From Campylobacteraceae bacterium (GTDB lineage Bacteria > Campylobacterota > Campylobacteria > Campylobacterales > Sulfurospirillaceae), in the NCBI GenBank assembly GCA_027055635.1, contig JALUMZ010000187.1:1-8920 (forward strand): 8,920 bases of DNA, read 5' to 3'. The position numbers were made by a program, and so were the translations under genes. This document shows, in pieces, positions 1 through 7,464 of this stretch. Numbering within the stretch: the stretch's first letter is position 1; every line of letters begins with the position of its first letter. A model generated the notes under the pieces. It was not told the DNA's origin and did no database searches. It worked only from the letters and a program-made list of their open reading frames with translations.

Positions 1-29
1 TCTTTTTTTATATCATACTTCTTTTCCAT
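1..29 (-). CDS. start of an unidentified gene, cut by the window edge
   Basis: Only the first nine codons are visible, reading MEKKYDIKK. The ATG at 29 is preceded by AAGGTG with about 7 nt spacing, a good ribosome binding site. It lies 37 nt beyond the aldolase stop on the same strand, so it may be the eighth gene of the salvage operon. The promoter-like TGCTATAAT between the two genes suggests it can also be transcribed separately. The product cannot be identified from nine residues. A dehydrogenase or reductase acting on the aldehyde released by the aldolase, or a nucleosidase, would fit the pathway, but that is speculation. Confidence 0.55.
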
Positions 30-49
30 CAATACACCTTTTTTATCGA

Positions 50-60
50 TATTATAGCAA
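50..60 (-). promoter_or_regulatory. extended -10 promoter candidate for the truncated left-edge gene
   Basis: On the minus strand TATAAT occupies 56-51, with TG at 59-58, giving TGCTATAAT, a perfect extended -10. No convincing -35 hexamer is visible 17 nt upstream, as is usual for sigma-70 promoters of Campylobacterota. Transcription would begin near 44, leaving a leader of about 15 nt before the ATG at 29. Confidence 0.5.
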
Positions 61-66
61 ATATGA

Positions 67-711
67 TTACTTTTTCATACCATAAGATTTGAATTTTTCT
101 AAAATTTTATCCATCTCCTTATCGCCAAGGATAACAGGCTCACCTATCTGTTTTGCCATTATATATTGTTTTGCTAGATTTTCAACTTCTATGGCGATAT
201 TTAGCGCTTTTTTGAGAGTGATTGCGGTTGTGACGACACCATGATTTGCAAGCAAACAGGCATTGTAACCATCTAGTGCTTTTATGATATTTTGTGAAAG
301 TTCGCTTGTTCCAAAAGTTGCATATTCTGCACATGGTATCTTTTTTCCTCCGCCGACTCCGACCATATAGTGGTGGGAAGGTATATCCATCCTGCATATC
401 GCCATAGATGTTGCATAAGTAGAGTGGTTATGCAAAACACAATTTATCTCAGGTTTTGCCCTTAAGATATCGAAATGAAAATCAAGCTCACTTGATGGCG
501 GATATTCGCCTACATAGTCCTCTTTTGAACCAAATGGAACAAAAACTATATCTTTGGGTTTTAGCAAATCATAAGATATACCGCTAGGAGTTATGAGAAT
601 TCCATCCTTAAATCTATGGCTTATATTGCCTGATGTTCCTTGGTTTATCCCCAACTCTTCCATCTTTAAACATGTTGCTATTATCTCTTTTCTTATGCCA
701 AGTTCACTCAT
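67..711 (-). CDS. ald2: class II aldolase, FucA-like, probable 5-(methylthio)ribulose-1-phosphate / 5-deoxyribulose-1-phosphate aldolase
   Basis: This 214-residue protein belongs to the class II aldolase/adducin fold and has almost the same length as L-fuculose-1-phosphate aldolase. The phosphate-binding GTSGNIS loop is at 25-31 and ITPSG at 40-44. PPSSELDFH at 71-79 supplies the catalytic Glu75. HNH at 94-96 and His157 (in ANHG) are the expected zinc ligands. Next to mtnK and mtnA genes, the likely reaction is cleavage of 5-methylthioribulose-1-phosphate or 5-deoxyribulose-1-phosphate to dihydroxyacetone phosphate and (methylthio)acetaldehyde or acetaldehyde. It is the last enzyme gene of the operon, starting 2 nt after the regulator stop, so translational coupling is likely. 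The related dehydratase MtnB shares the fold, but the FucA-type active-site spacing and the absence of the later salvage genes favour an aldolase. The exact substrate is inferred from context. Confidence 0.82.
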   Translation of the reverse strand: MSELGIRKEIIATCLKMEELGINQGTSGNISHRFKDGILITPSGISYDLLKPKDIVFVPFGSKEDYVGEYPPSSELDFHFDILRAKPEINCVLHNHSTYATSMAICRMDIPSHHYMVGVGGGKKIPCAEYATFGTSELSQNIIKALDGYNACLLANHGVVTTAITLKKALNIAIEVENLAKQYIMAKQIGEPVILGDKEMDKILEKFKSYGMKK

Positions 712-713
712 AT

Positions 714-1466
714 TTACCTACTTATATTTAAATTGAACACAAACCTATTTGAAAGGTAATACCCTCTACTATAGGCTATCTTTGCTCCATCCTCATCATG
801 TATCAACATCTTTCTTATTAAGATTGGAGTATCTTTATCATTTATCGCTAAATGTGCTTCTATCTCGTCTGAGGGCATTGATGCTGAAATCTCTTCTTGT
901 GAAAAAACTATCTTTATCTTTAATTTTTCCTCCAAAAACTGGTAGAGTTGAAGTATATCTCCATCTTTGAAATCTTCCAAGCAGAGATTTAAATCAGGAT
1001 GGAAAAAACTCTCTACATAGAGTTCTGGCTCTAAATAGCCTTTGACTCTCAAAAGTCTTATGATCTTTCTGTTAGGTTTTAGATGGAGCTTCTCATATAC
1101 ATTTGATTCGGGTTTGCATATAGAGACTTTATGCTCAAAAAGTTTAAAGTTTCTATTTTGTTTTTTCATATCTTCATTAAAACTATACCAATTGTTTAGT
1201 GTAGTTTTTATGCGACTGTCATCTATATTTTTAAAAGTTCCCCTGTTCTTCTTCCTAGTTATTAGATTTTTATTTATCAGTCCATACATAGCCTTTCGCA
1301 CTGTATTTCTGCTGACATCCAATTTTTGGGAAATCTCTAACTCATTTGGAAGCTTTTCCCCTAGACTATAAGGCTCTTTTAGTAACAACTCACTCAAAAT
1401 CTCTTCTACTTGCAAATACAAAGGGGTTTTGGACTCTTTATCTATATAATATTGTGATAAATTCAT
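714..1466 (-). CDS. GntR-family (HutC/UTRA type) transcriptional regulator, likely regulator of the salvage operon
   Basis: The 250-residue protein has an N-terminal winged helix-turn-helix at about 14-78, including PLYLQV (15-20), GEKLPNELEISQKLDVSRNTVRKAM (36-60) and the wing region around RGTF (75-78). A UTRA-type ligand-binding domain fills about 95-245. The UTRA domain in this family binds a small metabolite, often a sugar phosphate, that changes DNA affinity. It sits between mtnA (15 nt upstream) and the aldolase (2 nt downstream), so it is co-transcribed with the pathway and probably autoregulated. The ATG at 1466 follows AAGGGG with a short spacer. The likely effector is a pathway intermediate such as the ribose-1-phosphate or ribulose-1-phosphate, and the likely operator is the palindrome at 7377-7400. 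Both assignments are inferred. The family call is firm; activator versus repressor cannot be told. Confidence 0.88.
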   Translation of the reverse strand: MNLSQYYIDKESKTPLYLQVEEILSELLLKEPYSLGEKLPNELEISQKLDVSRNTVRKAMYGLINKNLITRKKNRGTFKNIDDSRIKTTLNNWYSFNEDMKKQNRNFKLFEHKVSICKPESNVYEKLHLKPNRKIIRLLRVKGYLEPELYVESFFHPDLNLCLEDFKDGDILQLYQFLEEKLKIKIVFSQEEISASMPSDEIEAHLAINDKDTPILIRKMLIHDEDGAKIAYSRGYYLSNRFVFNLNISR

Positions 1467-1481
1467 CTAAACCCCTTGTTA

Positions 1482-2540
1482 TTATGATTTTGAAAAATTA
1501 TATGGTGGACGAATTATACCTTTTTCCGTGATAAAACCTGCTATTAGTGAACTGTCGGTAACATCAAAAGCGGGATTAAAGACTTTTATATCTTTTGGGG
1601 CAATTTGCTGCCCTTTTATATATATAAGCTCCTCTTTTCCTCTCTCCTCGACTACTATATCAGCTCCACTTTTTGAGTTTGTATCTATGGTAGAGTATGG
1701 ACAAGCTATATATAAAGGCACACCATAAAACTTTGCATTTATCGCTAGTGATGATGTTCCTATCTTGTTTGCCGTATCGCCGTTATTTGCAACTCGATCA
1801 GCTCCTACTACTATCATATCAACTCTACCTAATTTCATCAAATAAGATGACACACTATCTGCTATCATAGTAGTATCGACACCAAATTTATTTAACTCCC
1901 AGCATGTGATCCTAGCACCTTGCAAAAGCGGTCTGGTTTCACTTGAATATGCCTTGAAGCGCTTACCTTTGCTCCATGCGACATACATAGGTGCCAAAGC
2001 AGTTCCTATGCCTCCTGTTGCCAAAGCTCCGGCATTGCAAAGAGTTAAAACTCCATTCCCCTCTTTTATCAACTCAGATCCAAACTCTCCAATCTGCCTA
2101 CAAGTTTTTATATCACCGTTATGAATAGCCACTGCTTCATCTCTTAAAATTTTATAGAGCTCTTTTGTAGTGCCATCTTTTGGATACTCACTTGCAATCT
2201 TAGAGAGCTTGTTTAGCGCCCAGCTAAGATTGACTGCTGTCGGTCTTGAACTGTTTAGATACTCAGCATTTTTATAAACCAATTGTAAAAAATCCTCTAA
2301 ATCTAAATCCAGAGAATTTTTCAAGCTTATCACCAATCCATAAGCACCAGCGATTCCTATCGCAGGTGCTCCTCTTACTTTGAGCTGATAAATAGAGTCA
2401 TAAACCTGTTCTACACTCTTTTGCTCCTCTATCACCTCATCCGTCGGAAGTTTTGTCTGATCAAGTATAAAAAATCTATCTTCATCATCAAAATAGAGAG
2501 CTTTTGGGATAGAACTCAAAAGTTTTTCGCTACTGCTCAT
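1482..2540 (-). CDS. mtnA: S-methyl-5-thioribose-1-phosphate isomerase (MtnA/DrdI family)
   Basis: This 352-residue protein is a full-length member of the eIF-2B-alpha-like aldose-1-phosphate isomerases and converts methylthioribose-1-phosphate to methylthioribulose-1-phosphate. Family motifs appear in order: RGAPAIGIAGAYG at 56-68, CNAGALAT at 168-175 with the catalytic Cys168, ETRPLLQGAR at 201-210, and GADRVANNGDTANKIGT at 246-262 with the catalytic Asp248. PLYIACPYSTID at 275-286 follows. The position before Cys168 is Leu167, where well-known MtnA proteins have His (THCN); this may mark a subfamily. Some homologues act on 5-deoxyribose-1-phosphate, and ribose-1,5-bisphosphate isomerase is a more distant relative. 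The gene begins 2 nt after the binding-protein stop, with AAAGGA about 11 nt before the ATG. Family assignment is strong; the preferred substrate is open. Confidence 0.92.
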   Translation of the reverse strand: MSSSEKLLSSIPKALYFDDEDRFFILDQTKLPTDEVIEEQKSVEQVYDSIYQLKVRGAPAIGIAGAYGLVISLKNSLDLDLEDFLQLVYKNAEYLNSSRPTAVNLSWALNKLSKIASEYPKDGTTKELYKILRDEAVAIHNGDIKTCRQIGEFGSELIKEGNGVLTLCNAGALATGGIGTALAPMYVAWSKGKRFKAYSSETRPLLQGARITCWELNKFGVDTTMIADSVSSYLMKLGRVDMIVVGADRVANNGDTANKIGTSSLAINAKFYGVPLYIACPYSTIDTNSKSGADIVVEERGKEELIYIKGQQIAPKDIKVFNPAFDVTDSSLIAGFITEKGIIRPPYNFSKS

Positions 2541-2542
2541 TA

Positions 2543-3601
2543 TTAAAACAATCCTTTCTTATCAACTGGAATCCATGGATAATTCAACAAATCAACACTG
2601 TTGAACTTAGGAAACTTTTTTCTTAACTGTTTCATATTTTTGATCTTCATAGCTCTTAACTCTTTGGCAGTAAAAAGCATAGGCGGAATCAATAGATTAT
2701 GAGGTATTTTAACTCCGGCAATCTTCAATGCAATTGCTCTAACTGAAACTGCACCTATAGAAGCAGGGTTTGTGGCAGCCGTAGCAGCCCATGGGCTATC
2801 TGGTCTTATCATCTCTCTTATATCTTGAGTTGAGATATCAGCTGTATATACTTTTGCTTTATCTTGTTTCCTTGCCTCTCTAAGAGCTTGAACAACACCT
2901 TTTCCTAACTCATCATAAGGAGCAAAAAATGCATTTATCTCAGGATGTGCTAGCAATACGGCTTTTACTTGATCGGCATTTTTGGCAGCTATTGGAGACT
3001 CTAGAGTTCCTGTTTTTACTATCTGCTTGATTCCCGGATACTCTTTTTTGATCTTTTTCCAACTTCTGTCTCTCTTATCTAACGGCAAAATTCCTGCTAT
3101 ACTTACATATCCAACATTTGCTTTACCATTAAAATCTTTTACCATTTGCTTAAGTGCTAACATACCAAGTAGCTCATCATCTTGTGCGATTTGTGGAATC
3201 TTTGGATTTTTCAAATCAACATCAAATGCCACAACAGGAATTCCTGCTTTGATAGCATCAGCTGCCGGCTTCATCATAGTTTCACTCAAACCATGATCTA
3301 TGATAATCCCATCAACCTTCATATTTATCGCTTGATAGACAAAGTTTGCTTCTGCTTGGTTATCCATACTTTTGCCAAAAACAGTAAGTTTGATACCGAG
3401 TAAATTAGCTTGTATCTGAGCACCTGCTCGATAAGTTTGCATAAACTCACCCTCTGTCATCTGCCTGATTAGGGCTACATGTATTTTTTTTGAACCATCA
3501 AATGGAGCAGGAGCCCCTTTTAAACCTTTTGCTAGTGCACTGTTTGCACCAAACATTAAACCAAGTACCATAGACAGTACTACTAAAAACTTCAACTTCA
3601 T
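2543..3601 (-). CDS. periplasmic sugar-binding protein of an RbsB-like ABC transporter
   Basis: A 352-residue periplasmic binding protein of the ribose-type (Peripla_BP_4) family. The start is placed at the ATG at 3601, not at an in-frame upstream start at 3649. AAAGGAG lies just before 3601, and the product then opens with a classical signal peptide: charged MKLK, a hydrophobic stretch, and ANSALA with probable cleavage after residue 24. The mature part begins KKIHVALIRQM, and an early EAN..YQAINMKVDGIIID segment at about 84-102 matches the first lobe of RbsB-like proteins. It would capture the substrate in the periplasm and deliver it to the permease. Its place between the permease and mtnA suggests that the ligand is 5-methylthioribose, 5-deoxyribose or a related pentose. 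No ligand-determining residues can be assigned with confidence from sequence alone. Confidence 0.85.
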   Translation of the reverse strand: MKLKFLVVLSMVLGLMFGANSALAKGLKGAPAPFDGSKKIHVALIRQMTEGEFMQTYRAGAQIQANLLGIKLTVFGKSMDNQAEANFVYQAINMKVDGIIIDHGLSETMMKPAADAIKAGIPVVAFDVDLKNPKIPQIAQDDELLGMLALKQMVKDFNGKANVGYVSIAGILPLDKRDRSWKKIKKEYPGIKQIVKTGTLESPIAAKNADQVKAVLLAHPEINAFFAPYDELGKGVVQALREARKQDKAKVYTADISTQDIREMIRPDSPWAATAATNPASIGAVSVRAIALKIAGVKIPHNLLIPPMLFTAKELRAMKIKNMKQLRKKFPKFNSVDLLNYPWIPVDKKGLF

Positions 3602-3623
3602 GTTTTCTCCTTTAAATTTTTTA

Positions 3624-4607
3624 TTAAATTTCTGACTTTGACAATCCAAATGTAAATATAAGTGCGGCTACGAGCACTATGCCTTTGATGAAATCTTGCG
3701 TATAGTATGGTAGAGACAACATAGTCAAACCATTTAGAAGCATACCTATAAATATAACTCCCACAACACTTCCTAGGGCATTTGGTTTTTTAACCCCGAG
3801 CACAGCATAGCCTATCAGAGCAGCAGCTACGGCATCGAGCAAAAGCCCTCCTCCGCTTGTAACATCTCCTCGACCTATCCTTGCAGCTAGCAATATACCG
3901 GCTATTGATGATATAGTACCAGAGAGCACATAAGCTGCAATTTTATATTTCTCTACATTTACACCTGCTAATTTTACCGCTTTTTCATTTCCTCCTATGG
4001 CATATAAAATTCTTCCCCATTTTGTATATTGCAAAACAAAATATATAACTATTGCCAATATGACAAACACAATAACCGGAATCGGAATCAAATTAAAAAG
4101 TCTGCCCTGCCCTAAAAATAGAAATTGTTGAGCAAACTCTCCCTCAGCTTCACTTCCATCAGCCAACATCATCCCTGTACCTATAGACATACCGGCAGAC
4201 GGAATCAATTGCAAACCTTGAATTAAAAACATCATTCCTAAAGTTGCCAAGAGATCAGGTATCTTTGCTTTTACTATCAATAGGCCATTTACAAGACCAA
4301 TAGTAACTCCAAGTAAAATCGAGAGTAAAATAGCGTACATATAGTTCATATTAAGCACCACCATGACATAAGATGATATCATCACACAAATTGCCGCAGT
4401 TGAACCTATCGATAGATCAAAACCATCTACTATCAGCGTAAAAGTCACTCCTAAAGCCAAGATTCCAACTATTGTGATACCCAAGAGTATGGAGAACATA
4501 TTTGACCAACTCCAAAATGATGGCTCCATCAATCCAAAACCTATAAATGAACCTGCCATAACTATCAAAAAACCATATTTGATGGCAAATGCTACAAATT
4601 TTTCCAA
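3624..4607 (-). CDS. RbsC-like sugar ABC transporter permease (TTG start)
   Basis: A 327-residue polytopic inner-membrane protein of the BPD_transp_2 family. Diagnostic segments are VDGFDLSIGS at 60-69, NGLLIVKAKIPDLLATLG at 107-124, and GGNEKAVKLAGVNV at 205-218, the conserved cytoplasmic loop that contacts the ATPase. A loop at about 141-170 is rich in Gly and Glu and probably faces the periplasm. About eight to ten hydrophobic spans are visible. Translation is called from TTG at 4607, because AAAGGA lies at a correct distance and the first ATG (residue 17) falls inside the first membrane span. The ATPase stop is 11 nt upstream and overlaps this ribosome binding site. The subunit would form the translocation path, probably as a homodimer, for the sugar handled by the operon kinase. 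Confidence 0.88.
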   Translation of the reverse strand: MEKFVAFAIKYGFLIVMAGSFIGFGLMEPSFWSWSNMFSILLGITIVGILALGVTFTLIVDGFDLSIGSTAAICVMISSYVMVVLNMNYMYAILLSILLGVTIGLVNGLLIVKAKIPDLLATLGMMFLIQGLQLIPSAGMSIGTGMMLADGSEAEGEFAQQFLFLGQGRLFNLIPIPVIVFVILAIVIYFVLQYTKWGRILYAIGGNEKAVKLAGVNVEKYKIAAYVLSGTISSIAGILLAARIGRGDVTSGGGLLLDAVAAALIGYAVLGVKKPNALGSVVGVIFIGMLLNGLTMLSLPYYTQDFIKGIVLVAALIFTFGLSKSEI

Positions 4608-4618
4608 CCTATTATCCT

Positions 4619-6121
4619 TTATTCTTGTGTTATTAAACTCAAAAGTCTATCTCTGTCAACTTCAGAAGTTTTTTCATTTGAGAGAATTCTGCCTCTGTTC
4701 ATGACCATTATCCTATCAGTTACATCCATCAACTCATCTATGTCACTGCTTATCATAAGCACTGCACTCTTTTTTGTAGTATCTTGCAGATACTTACTTA
4801 TGTCTCTTCTTGATTTTATATCAACACCTTGAAAAGGTTCATCAAGTATGACGATATTGTGTTTCATCAGAAGCCATCTTGCAACCACGACTTTTTGCTG
4901 ATTTCCACCGGAGAGCGACTCAATCAAAGCATCAAAGCCTTCACACTTTATACCCATATCTTTTATCATTCTTTTTGATGCTTTAATCTCATTTTTCTTC
5001 GCAAGCACCCCAAACTTGGAGAAAAAATCCAAAAATGGAAGTGTTATGTTGTTTTTTATCGACTCTTCTGGGATTATCGCATTTACTGCTCGATTCTCTG
5101 GAACCATATGGATACCATGTTTTATCGCTTGGTGTATATCCTTGAAATTTGCACTTTTCTCTTCTATTAAAATCTCACCGCTAATTGGTTTTCTTATACC
5201 AAAGAGAGTCTCTGCAAGCTCTGTTTTTCCTGCACCGATTAAACCGATAAGACCTACAATCTCTCCAGAGTAAATCTTGATATTCAAGGGGTATTTGCTT
5301 CCCTCAACCACCAAATCTCTTAACTCCATTATCAGCTTTTTACCACTCTTTTCATCATATGAGCGTTTAAATGCACTCTCTAAATCCCCAACCATAGCTT
5401 TTACTATTTGTGAAATTTCAAGCGGTTGGTACAAAAGACCTCCATACTTTCCATCTCTTATAACACCAACTCGATTTGAGATTTTTTTCACTTCTGCTAG
5501 ATAGTGGGAAACATACAAGATAGAGACTCCCTCATCTCTGAGCTTATAGAGTGTTTCAAATAGCTTGGCAGCCTCCCTGTCAGATATAGAGGAGGTTGGC
5601 TCATCCAAAATCAAGAGTTTTGGTTTTGTGGCCAAGGCTCTAGCTATGATTATCATCTGTTTTTCACTCTGAGTAATATCTTGTATATTTTTATCCATAT
5701 CAAGATACTCCAAATCCATCTTTTTGGCTATCTCTATTGCTCTTTTTACTATCTTTTTCTTATCATAGACAAAAGAGGCATCAGGTGAGATGATCATCTC
5801 TAAGGCAAGATTTTCAGCAACACTCATATTTTGCACGATACCTTGCTCTATACTTTGATGAACAACTTGAATACCTGCCTCATAAGCATCTCTAGGAGAT
5901 TCAAACTTTATCAATTTTCCATCTATTAAAATCTCACCCTCATAATCACCATAATATCCACACAATATCTTTATAAAAGTAGATTTTCCGGCACCATTTG
6001 CACCCACAATCGAAAAAATCTCACCCTCATAAAAGTCAAAGCTAACATCACTCAGAGCTTTAGTTGCGCCAAACTTTTTGCTTATATTTATAGCTTTAAT
6101 TATAGGGCGTTTATCTGTCAT
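4619..6121 (-). CDS. RbsA-like sugar ABC transporter ATP-binding protein (two fused ATPase domains)
   Basis: The 500-residue protein has the duplicated ATPase layout and length of RbsA/MglA. In domain 1, Walker A GANGAGKST is at 40-48, the Q-loop Gln at 89, Walker B LLILDEP at 169-175 and the switch His at 206. Its signature region is degenerate, reading TQSEKQ at 150-155. In domain 2, Walker A GLIGAGKT is at 293-300, the signature LSGGNQQ at 403-409 and Walker B IVILDEP at 423-429. The switch His is replaced (SSD at 458-460), as is common in the second domain of this family. It energises uptake through the neighbouring permease. Its ATG overlaps the kinase stop by 11 nt, which indicates translational coupling and ties transport to phosphorylation of the imported sugar. 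Family assignment is firm; substrate comes only from operon context. Confidence 0.92.
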   Translation of the reverse strand: MTDKRPIIKAINISKKFGATKALSDVSFDFYEGEIFSIVGANGAGKSTFIKILCGYYGDYEGEILIDGKLIKFESPRDAYEAGIQVVHQSIEQGIVQNMSVAENLALEMIISPDASFVYDKKKIVKRAIEIAKKMDLEYLDMDKNIQDITQSEKQMIIIARALATKPKLLILDEPTSSISDREAAKLFETLYKLRDEGVSILYVSHYLAEVKKISNRVGVIRDGKYGGLLYQPLEISQIVKAMVGDLESAFKRSYDEKSGKKLIMELRDLVVEGSKYPLNIKIYSGEIVGLIGLIGAGKTELAETLFGIRKPISGEILIEEKSANFKDIHQAIKHGIHMVPENRAVNAIIPEESIKNNITLPFLDFFSKFGVLAKKNEIKASKRMIKDMGIKCEGFDALIESLSGGNQQKVVVARWLLMKHNIVILDEPFQGVDIKSRRDISKYLQDTTKKSAVLMISSDIDELMDVTDRIMVMNRGRILSNEKTSEVDRDRLLSLITQE

Positions 6122-7337
6122 ACTCTTGTATCTCTTTTATAATTTCATCTATATTTTCATATTTTGATGTGATGAGTTTTGATGCACACTCTAGTATATT
6201 TTTTTCTATTTTCGCTCTTCTTTTGAGATCTTTGATTCCTGCAACATCAGCCACTTTTGCGAGACCAACCGTTCTTCTAAACATCTCACAAGCCATAAAG
6301 CCGATACTGTCACTAAATATACCATCTATGAAAATATCCACAAAGTGCTCAAAATGCTCCATTCCCTGTGGGTAATCCCATTGTAGGGATTTTGTATTTT
6401 TTTCATGTTCTATCATATTTGCTTTAAACTTTGAAGCAAACATATCCCAAGTATCTTTTATCATTTCTCTGACATAATCTCTATATTCATTTTCATCTTT
6501 TTTTAGTGAAAAATAGGACATAACAAGATTTGCAAGATAGATACCAACATCAAAACCAATAGGTCCATAAAATGCAAACTCAGGATCTATCACATAAGTC
6601 TCTTTTTTATTTAACATTATGCTACCCGTATGTAAATCCCCATGCAAAAGTGCCTGAGCTTCACTCATAAATTTGTATCTCATCTTTGCAACAGCAGTTT
6701 TGACATCTCTGTTTTGTCTAAAATTTTTAACAACACTCATATCCAACTCAGGGTTATACTCATTTGTATCATTCTCTTCATAAGGGTGGGTAAATATAAA
6801 ATCTTCGGTTATCTTGCATAACTCTATATTGATGAACTTCTTAACATCCTCTTTCTTTTGAGCACTACTGAGATAAAAATCACTCGTATAGAAAAGAGTG
6901 TCAGCTAAAAATGTAGATATGTGCTCACTCAAAAGTGGAAAAACTTCTCTGTTTATCATCTCGCCTCTTAGGATTTTATGAGAATCAAGATTTTGCATGA
7001 CAACTAACGACATATCGTGTGAGCTATAATAAATCTGGGGCACAAAATCTGGACAAATCTCTTTTTCCGTCTTTAGAGCCTCTATCTCAAAAGTCATTCT
7101 AACTCTACTTAGAGGGTACTCTTCTCCTACACATCTTAGAAAAGGGACTGCCTGTTTTAGAATAATGCTCTTTTTTAAACCCTTGATTATATAGACAAAA
7201 TTCAAATTGCCATCACCGATTTCACTAACTTCTATCTTATCTATCGAGTCATCACTACCTAGAAGTAAATTTCTAATTTCCGGCGTAGAGTCAACATACT
7301 CTCTTATCAAGTCATTGTTTAGTATCTTATACATCAT
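6111..7337 (-). CDS. mtnK: S-methyl-5-thioribose kinase (possibly also 5-deoxyribose kinase)
   Basis: A 408-residue kinase close in length to Bacillus MtnK (just under 400). The family hallmark GDGNLNFVY is at 41-49 and forms the glycine-rich loop, with Lys61 (IILKQA) as the likely ATP-contacting lysine. HGDLHTGS at 232-239 holds the catalytic Asp234, and DPEFA at 251-255 provides the metal-binding Asp251. MtnK uses ATP to phosphorylate methylthioribose on the 1-hydroxyl, creating the MtnA substrate; some relatives accept 5-deoxyribose. It is the first gene of the operon and faces the nuo operon across the intergenic region. Two adjacent ATG codons (7337 and 7334) follow GAGG; the second has the better spacing (7 nt), so the protein may begin one residue later. 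Family identity is confident, and in vivo substrate preference is unresolved. Confidence 0.92.
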   Translation of the reverse strand: MMYKILNNDLIREYVDSTPEIRNLLLGSDDSIDKIEVSEIGDGNLNFVYIIKGLKKSIILKQAVPFLRCVGEEYPLSRVRMTFEIEALKTEKEICPDFVPQIYYSSHDMSLVVMQNLDSHKILRGEMINREVFPLLSEHISTFLADTLFYTSDFYLSSAQKKEDVKKFINIELCKITEDFIFTHPYEENDTNEYNPELDMSVVKNFRQNRDVKTAVAKMRYKFMSEAQALLHGDLHTGSIMLNKKETYVIDPEFAFYGPIGFDVGIYLANLVMSYFSLKKDENEYRDYVREMIKDTWDMFASKFKANMIEHEKNTKSLQWDYPQGMEHFEHFVDIFIDGIFSDSIGFMACEMFRRTVGLAKVADVAGIKDLKRRAKIEKNILECASKLITSKYENIDEIIKEIQEYDR

Positions 7338-7361
7338 TTTTCCTCACTGGTCTCATAAAGT

Positions 7362-7367
7362 TATATA
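7362..7367 (-). promoter_or_regulatory. weak -10 candidate for the mtnK operon promoter
   Basis: On the minus strand TATAAC lies at 7367-7362, within TATATAAC. It would start transcription near 7355, about 20 nt before the ATG. No clear -35 is present, and the palindrome at 7377-7400 would cover that area, as expected for a regulated promoter. The region is so AT-rich that other -10 placements are possible. Confidence 0.35.
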
Positions 7368-7376
7368 GGCATATAT

Positions 7377-7400
7377 TTACTTATGTTCCTACATAAGTAA
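7377..7400. promoter_or_regulatory. perfect palindrome, candidate operator for the GntR-type regulator
   Basis: Two perfectly inverted 10-bp arms, TTACTTATGT and ACATAAGTAA, are separated by TCCT. The site lies 40 nt upstream of the mtnK start, just upstream of the -10 candidate. It is poor in G and C and has no following T-run, so it is not a terminator. A dyad at a promoter position, with a GntR-type gene in the downstream operon, makes it the most economical operator candidate. Binding is inferred, not shown. Confidence 0.5.
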
Positions 7401-7464
7401 TCATACACCCTAGAACATTAAATCAAAATAAAATATTGGCTCTTCTTAATACTTAAAAAATACA

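Noticed and set aside
67..711. MtnB dehydratase of the full methionine salvage pathway
   Set aside because: The active-site pattern and length follow FucA, and no mtnC, mtnD, mtnW or mtnX gene is near. A low probability remains because the fold is shared.
749..1531. Plus-strand open frames opposite the regulator and the end of mtnA
   Set aside because: They are antisense shadows of well-supported minus-strand genes, without ribosome binding sites or recognisable domains.
3602..3649. Upstream in-frame start adding 16 residues to the binding protein
   Set aside because: It would bury the signal peptide behind a charged extension and overlap the permease end, while the ATG at 3601 has a strong AAAGGAG site and a proper signal peptide.
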